Notes under the pieces: model-generated
Told to the model about the DNA's origin: nothing
Database searches by the model: none
Seen by the model: the letters and a program-made list of their open reading frames with translations, nothing else
Part shown: piece by piece, positions 1 to 7,304 of the stretch
How positions within the stretch are numbered: position 1 is the first letter of the stretch
How the letters are laid out: every line of letters starts with the position of its first letter
From: Deltaproteobacteria bacterium
GTDB taxonomy: Bacteria; Desulfobacterota; DSM-4660; Desulfatiglandales; HGW-15
Length of the DNA stretch: 23,435 nt
Assembly: GCA_020342025.1 (NCBI GenBank)
Contig: CP070840.1
Span: forward strand, 1,437,846-1,461,280
Direction of reading: 5' to 3'
Made by a program: the position numbers and the translations under genes

Positions 1-861
1 ACATCCTTATTCAAAAACCATTATCGCGATATGGTTGTTCAAACAATAGGTACGGGTACAGCTTTTCTCCTGCTGGGAATATTAGTAATTGTATTCTTGG
101 GGATCGTACAACGATACGAGTTGGCCCATTTAGCAATAGAGAAACTCGAGAAGATCAGAAGGTTGTTAGGTCATTTCGTCCCTCAGACTGCAAAAAACAT
201 GATTGAGAAGGAACCGGAAAAGAGAGGCCTTTTAGATAAATATATCCAAGATGCCACGATCCTTTTTTTGGATATCGAAAACTTTTCACTCTTAGTGCAG
301 AAATATTCTCAGGAAATGATAAATCGCACTATTGAAACCTATTTCTCAGCTTTTCTTGACCTGTTTCAGAAAAATGGGGGAGACATCACCGAGACGGCTG
401 GAGACGGCATGATGGTCATTTTTCAAGATCCAGATCCCGTCCAGCACGCCAAAAATGCAACCCAGACCGCTCTTCAGATTCAAGAAAAATGCCTGAAAAT
501 TAAAGGGAACGGAGATGCCGCTCTCTTACCCATCCGCGTGAACGTCGGTATTCAGTCGGGTCAAACGTATCTTGGTTCCACCAAGATGAGGGGGAGTGAG
601 GGTGAGAGATGGACCTTCACTGCATCCGGGGCAGTCACTATCCTGGCAGCACGCCTCTCTGAGTTTGGCCACGGAGGACAGATTTTGATCGGTGAAGAAA
701 CAGCTGGACGGGTAAATAAGTTCTTTTCATTGATTCATATAGGAAAGGTTTCCCTAAAGAACATAAAAGATTCAGGTGAGGTATTCGAATTGGCCCGGCC
801 GAACACAGGTCAGGTGTATGCTCACGTGCCAGGTGATATGGGGGTGGAGGAGGAAGCCTGA
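1..861 (+). CDS. Class III adenylate/guanylate cyclase, C-terminal part (5' end outside window)
   Basis: The reading frame is open from base 1, so the gene starts before the window; the ATG at 31 is internal and falls just before a membrane segment. Numbering from that Met, one hydrophobic helix (about residues 5-26) is followed by a linker and a class III cyclase domain (about 70-260). The metal-binding aspartates are present (D81 in FLDIENF, D125 in AGDGMM). The position usually occupied by the transition-state Asn is Ile204 (AVTILAARL), while the partner Arg208 is kept. The usual adenine-selecting Lys position is Glu121. The domain is a clear paralogue of the minus-strand cyclase at 13844-15136, sharing YLGSTKMRG and RWTFTASG. 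It converges with the next gene across 7 bases. Expected reaction: NTP to cyclic NMP plus PPi on the cytoplasmic face. The family is sure; activity and nucleotide choice are not. Confidence 0.88.
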   Translation, partial: TSLFKNHYRDMVVQTIGTGTAFLLLGILVIVFLGIVQRYELAHLAIEKLEKIRRLLGHFVPQTAKNMIEKEPEKRGLLDKYIQDATILFLDIENFSLLVQKYSQEMINRTIETYFSAFLDLFQKNGGDITETAGDGMMVIFQDPDPVQHAKNATQTALQIQEKCLKIKGNGDAALLPIRVNVGIQSGQTYLGSTKMRGSEGERWTFTASGAVTILAARLSEFGHGGQILIGEETAGRVNKFFSLIHIGKVSLKNIKDSGEVFELARPNTGQVYAHVPGDMGVEEEA

Positions 862-878
862 CTTGGAGTTAGCTTCCT
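851..878. terminator. Possible bidirectional hairpin between convergent cyclase genes
   Basis: AGGAAGC (851-857) and GCTTCCT (872-878) form a 7-bp perfect stem with a 14-base loop. It overlaps both convergent stop codons (859-861 plus, 869-871 minus). There is no long T tract on either side, so a terminator role is only suggested by position. Confidence 0.25.
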
Positions 879-1534
879 ACATAGCGATCAGGACGATTTG
901 CAAACAGTTTGGCACATTCAAAACAGCAGAAGGAGTATATTTTTCCCCCAAAAGGTAACCGTGCCGGGGCTGTATCCTGCCTGACCTGCATGCGACAAAC
1001 CGGATCTATGACAATTCTCTCAGCTCCTTGATGTCTGGAGACGACTTCAAAAATATCAACAGGATCTGGTATATTCTTGAAGCGAGTGGAACCGAGAGAT
1101 CTGTACTCGACATCTCTTATGTCGCCTGCCAAATGGACTACTTGCTGAGAGCAAAGAATCTGATTCCCTCTCGCATGGGCGGCTACTCTTGATGCAAGGT
1201 TGAGTGCTCTCCCGAAGTAGTGACCATCTTGCTCCAGGACGCTGCCACCATGCAAGCCTGCATGCAAAGTTGGAAATAGGGGCTCATCTTCTATTGTGTC
1301 GCGTATACGGATGGCTGTCCTTACCAGGTTTGCGGCATCCGCTCCGACGATCAAGACTTCGTCACCAACCCTTTCCGCAAGGCGTGTGCCGGAAACGAGG
1401 GCCCCTTCAACAATCTCCATATATCGAGTCACCGTTTCAACTGCAGACATGTTTCCGTGCGCTTCGGTCAAGGCTGTATAGCCGGACAAGTCGGCAATCA
1501 AGAAAGCAAGCTCTACCTCTTTTGAATGGTTCAT
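869..1534 (-). CDS. Soluble class III cyclase fused to a C-terminal YHS domain
   Basis: A 221-residue protein without membrane segments. Residues about 8-165 are a class III cyclase homology domain with both metal-binding Asp (D15 in LIADLSGYT, D58 in RVGDEV) and the transition-state pair N112 and R116 (NLASRV). The usual adenine-selecting Lys position is Glu54. Residues about 174-219 are a YHS domain: IDPVCRM (C180), then FCCFEC (C203, C204, C207), ending NRPDRYV. YHS domains bind metals and occur in copper ATPases and related proteins. I chose ATG 1534; the frame extends to a TTG at 1582, but neither start has a good ribosome site and the family's beta strand begins right after 1534. It is last in a minus-strand operon after two methyltransferase genes (94-bp gap). 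A metal-gated cyclase is inference. Confidence 0.85.
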   Translation of the reverse strand: MNHSKEVELAFLIADLSGYTALTEAHGNMSAVETVTRYMEIVEGALVSGTRLAERVGDEVLIVGADAANLVRTAIRIRDTIEDEPLFPTLHAGLHGGSVLEQDGHYFGRALNLASRVAAHARGNQILCSQQVVHLAGDIRDVEYRSLGSTRFKNIPDPVDIFEVVSRHQGAERIVIDPVCRMQVRQDTAPARLPFGGKIYSFCCFECAKLFANRPDRYVGS

Positions 1535-1628
1535 ATCAATACAACCAGTATTGCTTCCAAAATAGACACGGAGGTCAAGCAAATTGGCTTAGTGCAGTTT
1601 TTACTCAAGCATCCTAATTCCTTTGCCT

Positions 1629-2300
1629 TCAGGGCTCTGCCTCTATCCAACGGACCATGTCAGAGGAGAGGTGCTCTTCCACCTGAATTCGCCATCCAGC
1701 CCTACGGATGTTATCCATGGTCCTTCGATTTATATTTGCCCCCATCATGCGAACCACCATGGGATTAAACATGTCGAAGAGAAACCCAAGGAAGGCGTTA
1801 CCCGGTCGCATGTGTTCGAGAAGCAAGAGCCTCCCGTCTGGTTTGCATACTCTTTTCAGCTCTTGAAGCCCCAGTATTGGGTCTGGGACAGAACAGAAGA
1901 CGAATGTGGCGAAGATTGTATCAAAGGCATGGTCTGGAAACCTTAGATGCTGGACGTCCATCTCCCTCAGGTCCACCTCCAGACCGAGATCCGACGCCTT
2001 CTTTCGTGCCCGCACCAGCATGTGGGGGCTAATATCGATGGCAGTCATCTTTACGTTCCGGGGATAATGTAAAAAGTTCTTTCCCGTCCCTACGCCCACC
2101 TCTAAGGCCCTTTCTCCCATAACCCGGCCTCGAAGTTTTGTCCTCCACCCCGCGAACCGCAACCGCTCCATAGGTGCCTCCAAGAAATCATAGAAACGAG
2201 CAAGCCGGTCATACCGCTTTCGGGTGATCTGGGAAATAGATCTTTCACTAAGGCAGGCAGGGTCGCCTGCCCTACCTCTTGCATGCGAACTTACATTCAT
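1629..2300 (-). CDS. Class I SAM-dependent methyltransferase (UbiE/Methyltransf_11 type)
   Basis: A 223-residue soluble protein. The SAM-binding motif I is ALEVGVGTGKN (about residues 85-95). It is followed by AIDISPHML (motif II acidic end) and FDTIFATFVFCSVPDP with LKRVCKPDGRLLLLEH, the usual post-motif pattern of the UbiE/Methyltransf_11 group. The ATG (2298-2300) overlaps the TGA of the upstream membrane methyltransferase gene as ATGA, so translation is probably coupled. The N-terminal 25 residues (rich in Ser and Arg) lie outside the fold. Substrate unknown: quinone or lipid methylation is common in this family, but the neighbours do not decide it. I would not name it ubiE. Confidence 0.88.
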   Translation of the reverse strand: MNVSSHARGRAGDPACLSERSISQITRKRYDRLARFYDFLEAPMERLRFAGWRTKLRGRVMGERALEVGVGTGKNFLHYPRNVKMTAIDISPHMLVRARKKASDLGLEVDLREMDVQHLRFPDHAFDTIFATFVFCSVPDPILGLQELKRVCKPDGRLLLLEHMRPGNAFLGFLFDMFNPMVVRMMGANINRRTMDNIRRAGWRIQVEEHLSSDMVRWIEAEP

Positions 2301-3022
2301 GACGAAGGAACCTCGCTTCTATCTCCTTTTGTCAGACGTGGAAAAAAGCGTGGGGTGTGGACCTGATATCTTACGTATTCCTCGCCAAAGACTTCCTCTA
2401 AACCTCTCTCCTCCTCCATTGCAAGCCAATAATAGACGCCCACGAGAATCGGGAATAGTATCAATGTAAGTAATGTGGGCCAGTGCATCAACCATCCGCA
2501 CATGATGAGAAAGAGTCCCACGTATTGCGGATGTCGGATATATCCATAAACCCTGTCCGTAACTAAACCCTCTGCTTTGTAGATTTTTCTCCAGCCCAAG
2601 AAGACGAGTAGTATTCCTGCGAGCGTGATCCACGTGCCAGCAATCATTCCAAAACCACCAAGTATTTTTCGGCTGAAAGGGAGGATGAAAGGATAGTCAA
2701 AGAATGGGGAGAATATGAAGATAACGAGCGGCAGGCCAAACATCTCCGTAAATAAGGCAATAAGAAATCCAACGAAGGCCCCTTTTGATTTCCAATGGCT
2801 CTTTTTTGCAGGCATCCGATAGGGTAGGAGCGCTAGAAAGCAGGCTATTATGAGGATGTTCACAACGATCAGACCATTTCTGCCCACCAAGTCTTCAAGA
2901 AACACATTGGTCGCAGGTTTCCCGTGCTGGCCAAATAATTTCACAGCGTAGAGATACAAAAATCCTCCAATTCCAAAAAAACCCAAACCCGTTAAAAATC
3001 TCGTTCTGAATTCAGTCTTCAT
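2297..3022 (-). CDS. Membrane methyltransferase of the isoprenylcysteine/phospholipid (ICMT/PEMT-like) family
   Basis: A 241-residue integral membrane protein with about five or six hydrophobic segments (roughly residues 8-28, 50-67, 82-105, 122-144, 166-180, 184-201). The C-terminal signature of the ICMT/PEMT/NnrU-like group is clear: GYIRHPQYVG (RHPQY 163-167), then AMEEERGLEEVFGEEYVRYQ and a Pro-rich end. These enzymes use SAM and methylate membrane lipids or lipophilic substrates. ATG 3022 is chosen over an upstream TTG (3043) because GGAGAG lies 7-8 bases before it. It is first in the minus-strand operon and overlaps the second methyltransferase. The exact substrate cannot be read from sequence. 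Confidence 0.82.
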   Translation of the reverse strand: MKTEFRTRFLTGLGFFGIGGFLYLYAVKLFGQHGKPATNVFLEDLVGRNGLIVVNILIIACFLALLPYRMPAKKSHWKSKGAFVGFLIALFTEMFGLPLVIFIFSPFFDYPFILPFSRKILGGFGMIAGTWITLAGILLVFLGWRKIYKAEGLVTDRVYGYIRHPQYVGLFLIMCGWLMHWPTLLTLILFPILVGVYYWLAMEEERGLEEVFGEEYVRYQVHTPRFFPRLTKGDRSEVPSS

Positions 3023-3448
3023 GCGTTTCTCTCCGATCCCCAATGAGTCCTTTCGCTCACAATATAATCACTTAAAAAAAATTAGCGAAACTCTCGATGG
3101 ACTTTAGAGTTCTGCATCAAAATATATGAAGCATAATGAACGCCAACTTTGAAGGAGAACTCCTACTCCTCGCCAGACAGAGAGCATGGCGTCTGAAGTC
3201 CTGGACTTGGGCACAAAGAAGAACCGGAAGCATCATTATTTTCATGTCAAACTGCAACACCCAGATTTAGCCATACCATTTACCGATGGATACTTTTTAT
3301 CCGCGTGGATACTCCTGTTAGACAAAGAATTGGCTACTAAATATCCGCCTCCCGAATATCCAAATGCAGGACTAGCGCTTCCTTCAACGATCCGACGCAC
3401 AGAAACACGTGTGCTTTTAGACACTTAGCCCGTCATCACCACATTGTG
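3023..3448. other. Divergent intergenic regulatory region without a convincing gene
   Basis: This AT-rich gap separates the minus-strand methyltransferase operon from the plus-strand YHS operon. A TATATT at 3061-3066 (minus strand) could be a -10 for the leftward operon, but its -35 is poor. The rightward half carries the 15-bp dyads at 3288-3346 and leads into the sigma-54 promoter at 3449. Short open frames across 3186-3428 on both strands lack ribosome sites and recognisable domains, and they overlie the dyads. Confidence 0.6.
3288..3346 (+). promoter_or_regulatory. Candidate enhancer (activator-binding) dyads upstream of sigma-54 promoter 1
   Basis: GGATAC-TTT-TTATCC (3288-3302) differs at one base from the perfect dyad GGATAC-TTT-GTATCC found at 7160-7174. 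A weaker copy, GGCTAC-TAA-ATATCC, lies at 3332-3346, and an extra half-site GGATAC at 3307-3312. The proximal copy ends 102 bp before the -24 GG element; at the second locus the matching distance is 98 bp. Position and shape fit upstream activator sites for an NtrC-family protein (inference). Confidence 0.5.
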
Positions 3449-3464
3449 GCATACCCTTTGCTTT
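3449..3464 (+). promoter_or_regulatory. Sigma-54 (-24/-12) promoter 1, for the YHS operon
   Basis: TGGCATACCCTTTGCT matches the RpoN consensus TGGCAC-N5-TTGCW with GG and GC in the required spacing (GG at 3450-3451, GC at 3462-3463). Transcription would start near 3475, giving a leader of about 34 bases with AGGAGG before the ATG at 3509. This also rules out the longer reading frame that begins at 3446. Confidence 0.65.
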
Positions 3465-3508
3465 ATTTCAATGCAGAAAAGCGAAATTGCGAAAAAGGAG
3501 GTTTAGGT

Positions 3509-3787
3509 ATGACGAATTTAGCCCCGCCCACAAAAGCTATAACAGAGGCTATCGTCGATCCTGTTTGCGGAATGCGGGTTGCTCCCGGGCAAACAAAATT
3601 GGTCACCCTATATCAGGGACACAGCTATTGGTTTTGCGCTGAAGCCTGCCGCAATGCTTTTGAAAAAAACCCGGACCGATATCTGGAGTGCAAACCGGCG
3701 AAGCCAAAAAACTGGTTAATGCGTTGGTTGGATCAACTCGCAGAGTCAAATAGGAAGCAGTTTGGTGGCAAACCCAAATGTCACTGA
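3509..3787 (+). CDS. Small YHS-domain metal-binding protein
   Basis: A 92-residue cytoplasmic protein. Residues about 14-60 are a YHS domain: VDPVCGM (C20), then a beta hairpin, WFCAEAC (C43, C47) and a closing NPDRYL. The rest is a basic, Trp-containing helix (KNWLMRWLDQL) and a tail ending PKCH. YHS domains are about 45 residues and use such cysteines to bind metal. ATG 3509 is supported by AGGAGG 8 bases upstream and by the sigma-54 promoter just before it. It is first in a likely four-gene operon with a ZraP-like protein and a response regulator, so a role in metal sensing or buffering is likely but unproven. Two other proteins here carry the same domain at their C-termini. Confidence 0.87.
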   Translation: MTNLAPPTKAITEAIVDPVCGMRVAPGQTKLVTLYQGHSYWFCAEACRNAFEKNPDRYLECKPAKPKNWLMRWLDQLAESNRKQFGGKPKCH

Positions 3788-3913
3788 GCTAAAGACCAGG
3801 GCTGGGTCGTAAATCAATGAGGTGCAGTAGAGCCCTAATAAAAGAGTTACTTCCGGGCCTCGGGCAAAGCGAAGGTCGTGAGAAGAATGATACAAAAAAG
3901 GAGAGGGTTCAGG

Positions 3914-4336
3914 ATGAAAGGAAGAATTTGCATGGTCACCTTAGCGGTAGTCGCTCTGTTCGCCGTCTCAGTAGCAACCTATGCTGATAACCCGAATGAA
4001 GGCTTTCAAGGAGCTCTCATGATGGGTGGTGGTGGAAATGGGGGCATGGGCGGCCATGGGGGCATGGGGGGAGGCGGTATGATGGGCTGGGATCGAGGGT
4101 TGTCAGCCCTTTGGGAGTATCTGGCCAATAGCCCGACTAAGCGGAATGAAACTGCCTACGACCTAAAGGAAGCAGAAGCCCTGAGAAAACAGATTCGAGA
4201 AAAAAGGCAAGAACTATCTGATATGCTCCGCGCCGATAACCCAGACAAGGAACGCCTCGATGAAAAAATCGATGAACTTAATAGGCTTGAATCCGAACTT
4301 GACCAGAAAACGAGCGCTTTTGGCCCAAGAAGGTGA
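3914..4336 (+). CDS. Secreted Met/Gly/His-rich ZraP/Spy-like periplasmic metal-stress protein
   Basis: A 140-residue protein with a signal peptide (MKGRIC then a hydrophobic core to about residue 20, cleavage near ATYA-D). The mature N-terminus (about 36-59) is a Gly/Met/His low-complexity segment typical of copper- or zinc-binding extracytoplasmic proteins. Residues about 80-133 form a charged helical hairpin (LRKQIREKRQELSDML, then LDEKIDELNRLESEL) like the ZraP/CpxP/Spy fold, although the LTxxQ motifs of CpxP are not seen. ATG 3914 follows AAGGAGAGGG; an upstream ATG would place basic residues before the signal peptide. It lies between the YHS gene and the response regulator. A paralogue of the same plan is at 7375. 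Zinc versus copper cannot be decided. Confidence 0.78.
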   Translation: MKGRICMVTLAVVALFAVSVATYADNPNEGFQGALMMGGGGNGGMGGHGGMGGGGMMGWDRGLSALWEYLANSPTKRNETAYDLKEAEALRKQIREKRQELSDMLRADNPDKERLDEKIDELNRLESELDQKTSAFGPRR

Positions 4337-4385
4337 CGGAAAGGAGCCTAGGGGTTTTAACACATGAAATGGCAAGGAGATCATC

Positions 4386-4826
4386 ATGTCGAACATTTTA
4401 ATTGTGGATGACCAACCATACCTTCGAGAGCTCTTTTCACAGGAACTGGTGGATGAAGGTTACGGTGTCGAGAGTGTCCCCAGCGCCGAATCTGTGATCC
4501 TGCGTCTTAGGCGTTCGAAACCGGATCTCGTCCTTCTCGACCTCTATCTTGATGGTTTTGAGGGCCGGGACGTACTGCGACAGATCAAAAGGTGGGCTCC
4601 TCATACACCAGTCCTTATCGTGACTGCCTGTGACAACTACGCAGACGATTCAAGATTATCCAGCTCAGATAGATACATCTTGAAGAGTTTCACCAATCTG
4701 ACTGAGCTCAAAAAGAAAGTAGCTGAAATCCTAAACCGAAAAACTGTTTGCCATCCGAAAAGTTGGGAACCCGTTCAAACTAGGTTGAACACCCAGGGCA
4801 GGATGGCAAGCAACCAAGCACAATGA
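4386..4826 (+). CDS. Single-domain response regulator (CheY-like receiver)
   Basis: A 146-residue protein made of one receiver domain (about 1-115) and a short polar tail with no DNA-binding domain. The acidic pocket is D8 and D9 (ILIVDD), the phospho-acceptor D52 (LVLLDLYLD), the switch Thr T80 (LIVTA) and the conserved Lys K100 (YILKSF). AAGGAG precedes the ATG by 6-7 bases. It lies 49 bp after the ZraP-like gene and 13 bp before the next gene. With no output domain it must act through a partner, for example in a phosphorelay or by protein contact. No histidine kinase or NtrC-type activator is present in the window. Confidence 0.93.
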   Translation: MSNILIVDDQPYLRELFSQELVDEGYGVESVPSAESVILRLRRSKPDLVLLDLYLDGFEGRDVLRQIKRWAPHTPVLIVTACDNYADDSRLSSSDRYILKSFTNLTELKKKVAEILNRKTVCHPKSWEPVQTRLNTQGRMASNQAQ

Positions 4827-4839
4827 ATGGAGGTATGTT

Positions 4840-5124
4840 ATGGATTACCTTATGCAACTCCTGATAGACCAGTTGGTGGCAGAAGGGGTAGAGCTCACCT
4901 CCATCCCCGCTTTTGTGCGGGATGTGTCACGTATTCTTGCAACAAATCCCCCTCGGAACCTTGAAGGGTTAAACGATCGACTGCACCTTTTGGGTTGGGA
5001 CGACATGCATCTTGATGGCTTTACCCTTCAGTTGATCATGGCAAACTTGGATCCTAATCTTATCTGTGAGCCCCGTACTCCCAAAACCCAAAGACAGGAC
5101 CCAAGAACGCCCAAGATAAACTGA
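4840..5124 (+). CDS. Small protein of unknown function downstream of the receiver gene
   Basis: A 94-residue protein I do not recognise. It has a good ribosome site (GGAGG, then 6 bases, ATG) and starts 13 bp after the response regulator stop, so it is very likely translated. Residues 1-70 look like a small alpha-helical domain (LIDQLVAEGVEL, IPAFVRDVSRIL, LNDRLHLLGW, FTLQLIMANLD), followed by a disordered Thr/Pro/Lys tail. There are no Cys and no membrane segment. Position suggests a partner or output of the single-domain receiver, which is inference only. Confidence 0.72.
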   Translation: MDYLMQLLIDQLVAEGVELTSIPAFVRDVSRILATNPPRNLEGLNDRLHLLGWDDMHLDGFTLQLIMANLDPNLICEPRTPKTQRQDPRTPKIN

Positions 5125-5563
5125 CGGGGGAAAGAAGGAGACTCCACAGCTAACTGCAACTTAGCCCCTTAGAGACTGTGTCGTAATTCGACAAAGCTGC
5201 CATTCCAGGCCAGACCCGCCCCCTTGCCATGATCCTTTGTTGTGCCATCGCATTGACTTTATTTTTTGTAATCCCTTTTACTAGTTCTCTTGGTTCATGG
5301 GGGTTCTAGGGGCTAATACTCCTTTGTCCCTTACTTCATGTAATTTTGATGCGGGGACATATTTCCTTTGTCACTCACGGAGAAGATCGTGCTCTTTCCC
5401 CTAATGATAAAAAGGACCGGCAAGGGTAAAACACTCAATCGACGTGAAGTGACTAAAAGCGCAAGCCAAATTAGAGAGCAATCTAAGCGCTTGACTTCCC
5501 CTCCAAAATGCGCACAGAATGATGCTACGTTGTGGCATACATTGGGCCGCTAATGTGGTATTC
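5125..5563. other. Long non-coding stretch with scattered inverted repeats
   Basis: No convincing gene. A dyad TGTCG-TAATT-CGACA lies at 5179-5193. A nested inverted repeat lies at 5457-5492: AAGCGC paired with GCGCTT, enclosing TTAGA-GAGCAA-TCTAA. The nested repeat ends about 40 bp before the sigma-54 promoter candidate at 5531 and could be an activator site or a hairpin. The GGATAC-N3-GTATCC dyad of the two other sigma-54 promoters is not found here. Confidence 0.4.
5531..5546 (+). promoter_or_regulatory. Sigma-54 (-24/-12) promoter 2 candidate, for tlpA-ccdA
   Basis: TGGCATACATTGGGCC keeps the -24 GG and -12 GC at RpoN spacing, and its flank TTGTGGCATAC is identical to that of promoter 1 (3446-3456 against 5528-5538). 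The -12 half (GGGCC) is further from TTGCW, so this is weaker. Transcription would start near 5557. Confidence 0.4.
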
Positions 5564-5806
5564 GTGAGAAAAAGAACTCTCTTCATATATTTGGTTTTGG
5601 GCTTTGCTGTTTCTTTCAGTGCGCTATGCCCTCAGTTATGGTCCTCGGACCCATTGGGCCTCAACCTTACCCAGGATGGGAAGTGTAGTAGTTCACCCCA
5701 GATGGATTTGTCCTATCTCTATTTAAGCCTCCTCGGTTTCACTCTCAGAATTCCCGCGGGTTTCAGATTTCGCCGTGGGTATTTCTTTGCTGGGTTTGGA
5801 AAATAA
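5564..5806 (+). CDS. Possible small secreted or membrane protein before tlpA (doubtful)
   Basis: From a GTG at 5564 an 80-residue frame runs to 5806. It has a basic start (VRKR), a hydrophobic stretch of about 17 residues resembling a signal peptide, then a Ser/Leu-rich body with no known motif and a basic Gly/Phe-rich end. It ends 30 bp before tlpA and begins just after the predicted start of sigma-54 promoter 2. There is no clear ribosome site and composition is not strongly coding. It may be a real leader gene or chance. Confidence 0.25.
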   Translation: MRKRTLFIYLVLGFAVSFSALCPQLWSSDPLGLNLTQDGKCSSSPQMDLSYLYLSLLGFTLRIPAGFRFRRGYFFAGFGK

Positions 5807-5836
5807 GAAGCAAAACCATTAGGAGGAAAGGCTCAA

Positions 5837-6379
5837 ATGCGGAATAGAAAGGGAACATCTTTTCTCTTGGCATGTATAGGCATTCTGTTCATTTTTCTTT
5901 CCATACAGCTCCGTGCAATCGAAGACCCTTGGAAAGGTTTGGGAGTTATTCGCCTTTCAGGCCACTCCCCTCCGGACTTCACGTTGCCCACCTTGGATGG
6001 AGGCTCCATGACTCTGAGTGATCTTAAGGGCAAGGTGGTTCTCATTAACTTCTGGGCCACATGGTGCCCTCCTTGCCGGGAAGAAATGCCCTCTTTGGAA
6101 AGGCTTTATAGGCACTTCAAATATGAGAAATTTACGCTTCTTGCCGTGGACATCATGGAGCATCCTGAAACGGTCAAGACGTTTGCCAGGGAGTACAATC
6201 TTTCCTTTCCCATCCTTCTTGATAAAAAGGGAGAGGTATCACAAAAATATGCAGCCAATGCCCTTCCCACCACCTATGTTATTGATAAAGAGGGTAAGGC
6301 GGTTGGGAAGGCCATTGGCCCCAGGAAATGGGATGGCGATCACGCAAAGGACCTCATCAATGAGTTGTTAGGAAGGTAA
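5837..6379 (+). CDS. TlpA/ResA-type membrane-anchored thiol-disulfide oxidoreductase
   Basis: A 180-residue thioredoxin-fold protein with an N-terminal signal anchor (about residues 8-24). The catalytic motif is WCPPC (C77, C80) inside NFWATWCPPCREEMPSL, and the cis-proline is P144 (ALPTTYVID). TlpA/ResA proteins reduce disulfides outside the cytoplasmic membrane, for example in cytochrome c maturation or copper-site assembly. AGGAGG lies about 11 bases before the ATG. Its TAA is directly followed by the ATG of ccdA, so the two genes form one operon in which CcdA supplies electrons to this protein. A second TlpA-like gene lies at 15180-15764. Confidence 0.95.
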   Translation: MRNRKGTSFLLACIGILFIFLSIQLRAIEDPWKGLGVIRLSGHSPPDFTLPTLDGGSMTLSDLKGKVVLINFWATWCPPCREEMPSLERLYRHFKYEKFTLLAVDIMEHPETVKTFAREYNLSFPILLDKKGEVSQKYAANALPTTYVIDKEGKAVGKAIGPRKWDGDHAKDLINELLGR

Positions 6380-7120
6380 ATGGAGCTTCAAAACGTTACA
6401 GTCTATTTAGCATTTGTTGCCGGGTTACTCTCATTTGTATCTCCCTGTGTGTTGCCGCTCATTCCGTCCTATGTTTCCTTTATCAGCGGGATATCCTTTG
6501 AACAGCTCACTGCTGAGAACAAACCTTCTGAGGTGAAGAAGGTCATCATCTTTAACTCCCTCATGTTTATTCTTGGCTTTACGATTGTCTTTATTGCCAT
6601 GGGGACAACCATTACGCTTCTCGGCCAATATTTTGTCGCCTATAAGGGAATTTTCCGAAAGGTGGGAGCAGCCGTTATCATTTTCTTTGGGCTCCATATC
6701 ATTGGCTTTGTAAATATAGGAGTGCTTCAGCGAGACAAGAGATTTCAGTTTTCCCACAATAAACCTCTCGGATGGGTCGGTTCATTCTGCGTTGGACTAG
6801 GATTTGCGGCGGGTTGGACACCCTGCATAGGGCCCATCCTCGCTTCCATACTTTTTGTTGCGGGCACATCCAAAACCCTCCCCTTGGGGATCCTACTCCT
6901 CGTGATCTATTCCCTAGGCCTGGCTATCCCCTTCTTCCTCACATCGCTGGGGATCAATACCTTCCTCAAATATTTTGACAGGTTCAAAAAACATATGCGC
7001 GTTGTTTCTGTCATAAGTGGAATTTTCCTTATTTTTGTGGGAATACTGATCTATACCAACCAATTTGCCATCCTCACAGCCCGCCTCAACGCCTGGTTTC
7101 CATTCCTTATTTTCAACTGA
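6380..7120 (+). CDS. ccdA: CcdA: membrane thiol-electron transporter (DsbD-beta family)
   Basis: A 246-residue protein with six predicted membrane helices, the normal size for CcdA. The two redox cysteines are in the expected motifs: LSFVSPCVLPLIPSY (C23) and AAGWTPCIGPILAS (C149). CcdA takes electrons from cytoplasmic thioredoxin and passes them across the membrane to extracytoplasmic thioredoxin-like proteins. The partner is almost certainly the TlpA protein encoded immediately upstream with zero intergenic bases. There is no obvious terminator after the gene. Confidence 0.96.
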   Translation: MELQNVTVYLAFVAGLLSFVSPCVLPLIPSYVSFISGISFEQLTAENKPSEVKKVIIFNSLMFILGFTIVFIAMGTTITLLGQYFVAYKGIFRKVGAAVIIFFGLHIIGFVNIGVLQRDKRFQFSHNKPLGWVGSFCVGLGFAAGWTPCIGPILASILFVAGTSKTLPLGILLLVIYSLGLAIPFFLTSLGINTFLKYFDRFKKHMRVVSVISGIFLIFVGILIYTNQFAILTARLNAWFPFLIFN

Positions 7121-7159
7121 TGTCACCTAGATCCTCAGGCTTTTATGGGACCTTATTTT

Positions 7160-7206
7160 GGATACTTTGTATCCAATTGGGTGCTGAAAATGAATACAAA
7201 GTATCC
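7160..7206 (+). promoter_or_regulatory. Pair of GGATAC-N3-GTATCC dyads: candidate enhancer for sigma-54 promoter 3
   Basis: GGATAC-TTT-GTATCC (7160-7174) is a perfect dyad that extends to 8-bp arms (TTGGATAC/GTATCCAA). The second copy, GAATAC-AAA-GTATCC (7192-7206), has one mismatch. Centres are 32 bp apart, about three helical turns. The proximal copy ends 98 bp before the -24 element. A one-base variant is found upstream of sigma-54 promoter 1. The two copies together could also fold into a long hairpin, so an RNA role is not excluded. Confidence 0.55.
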
Positions 7207-7304
7207 ACTTTTTCTCCTGTAATTCCTGGTCCATATAGCCACGAACACTGGACATAGAGAAATAACGTATTAATTTAAACTGGTTACCAAATCGCTCCGC
7301 AGTT

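Noticed and set aside
3186..3428. An 80-codon plus-strand frame and a 60-codon minus-strand frame in the gap before the YHS gene
   Set aside because: No ribosome site, no domain pattern, and they overlie the GGATAC dyads that better explain the region.
3446..3508. An upstream ATG (3446) in frame with the YHS gene
   Set aside because: It would start inside the sigma-54 promoter region; ATG 3509 has AGGAGG at ideal spacing and fits the YHS domain.
7160..7206. Reading the two dyads as a rho-independent terminator for ccdA
   Set aside because: The stem is AT-rich and each half is itself a dyad; a one-base variant upstream of the other sigma-54 promoter argues for protein binding. Not fully excluded.
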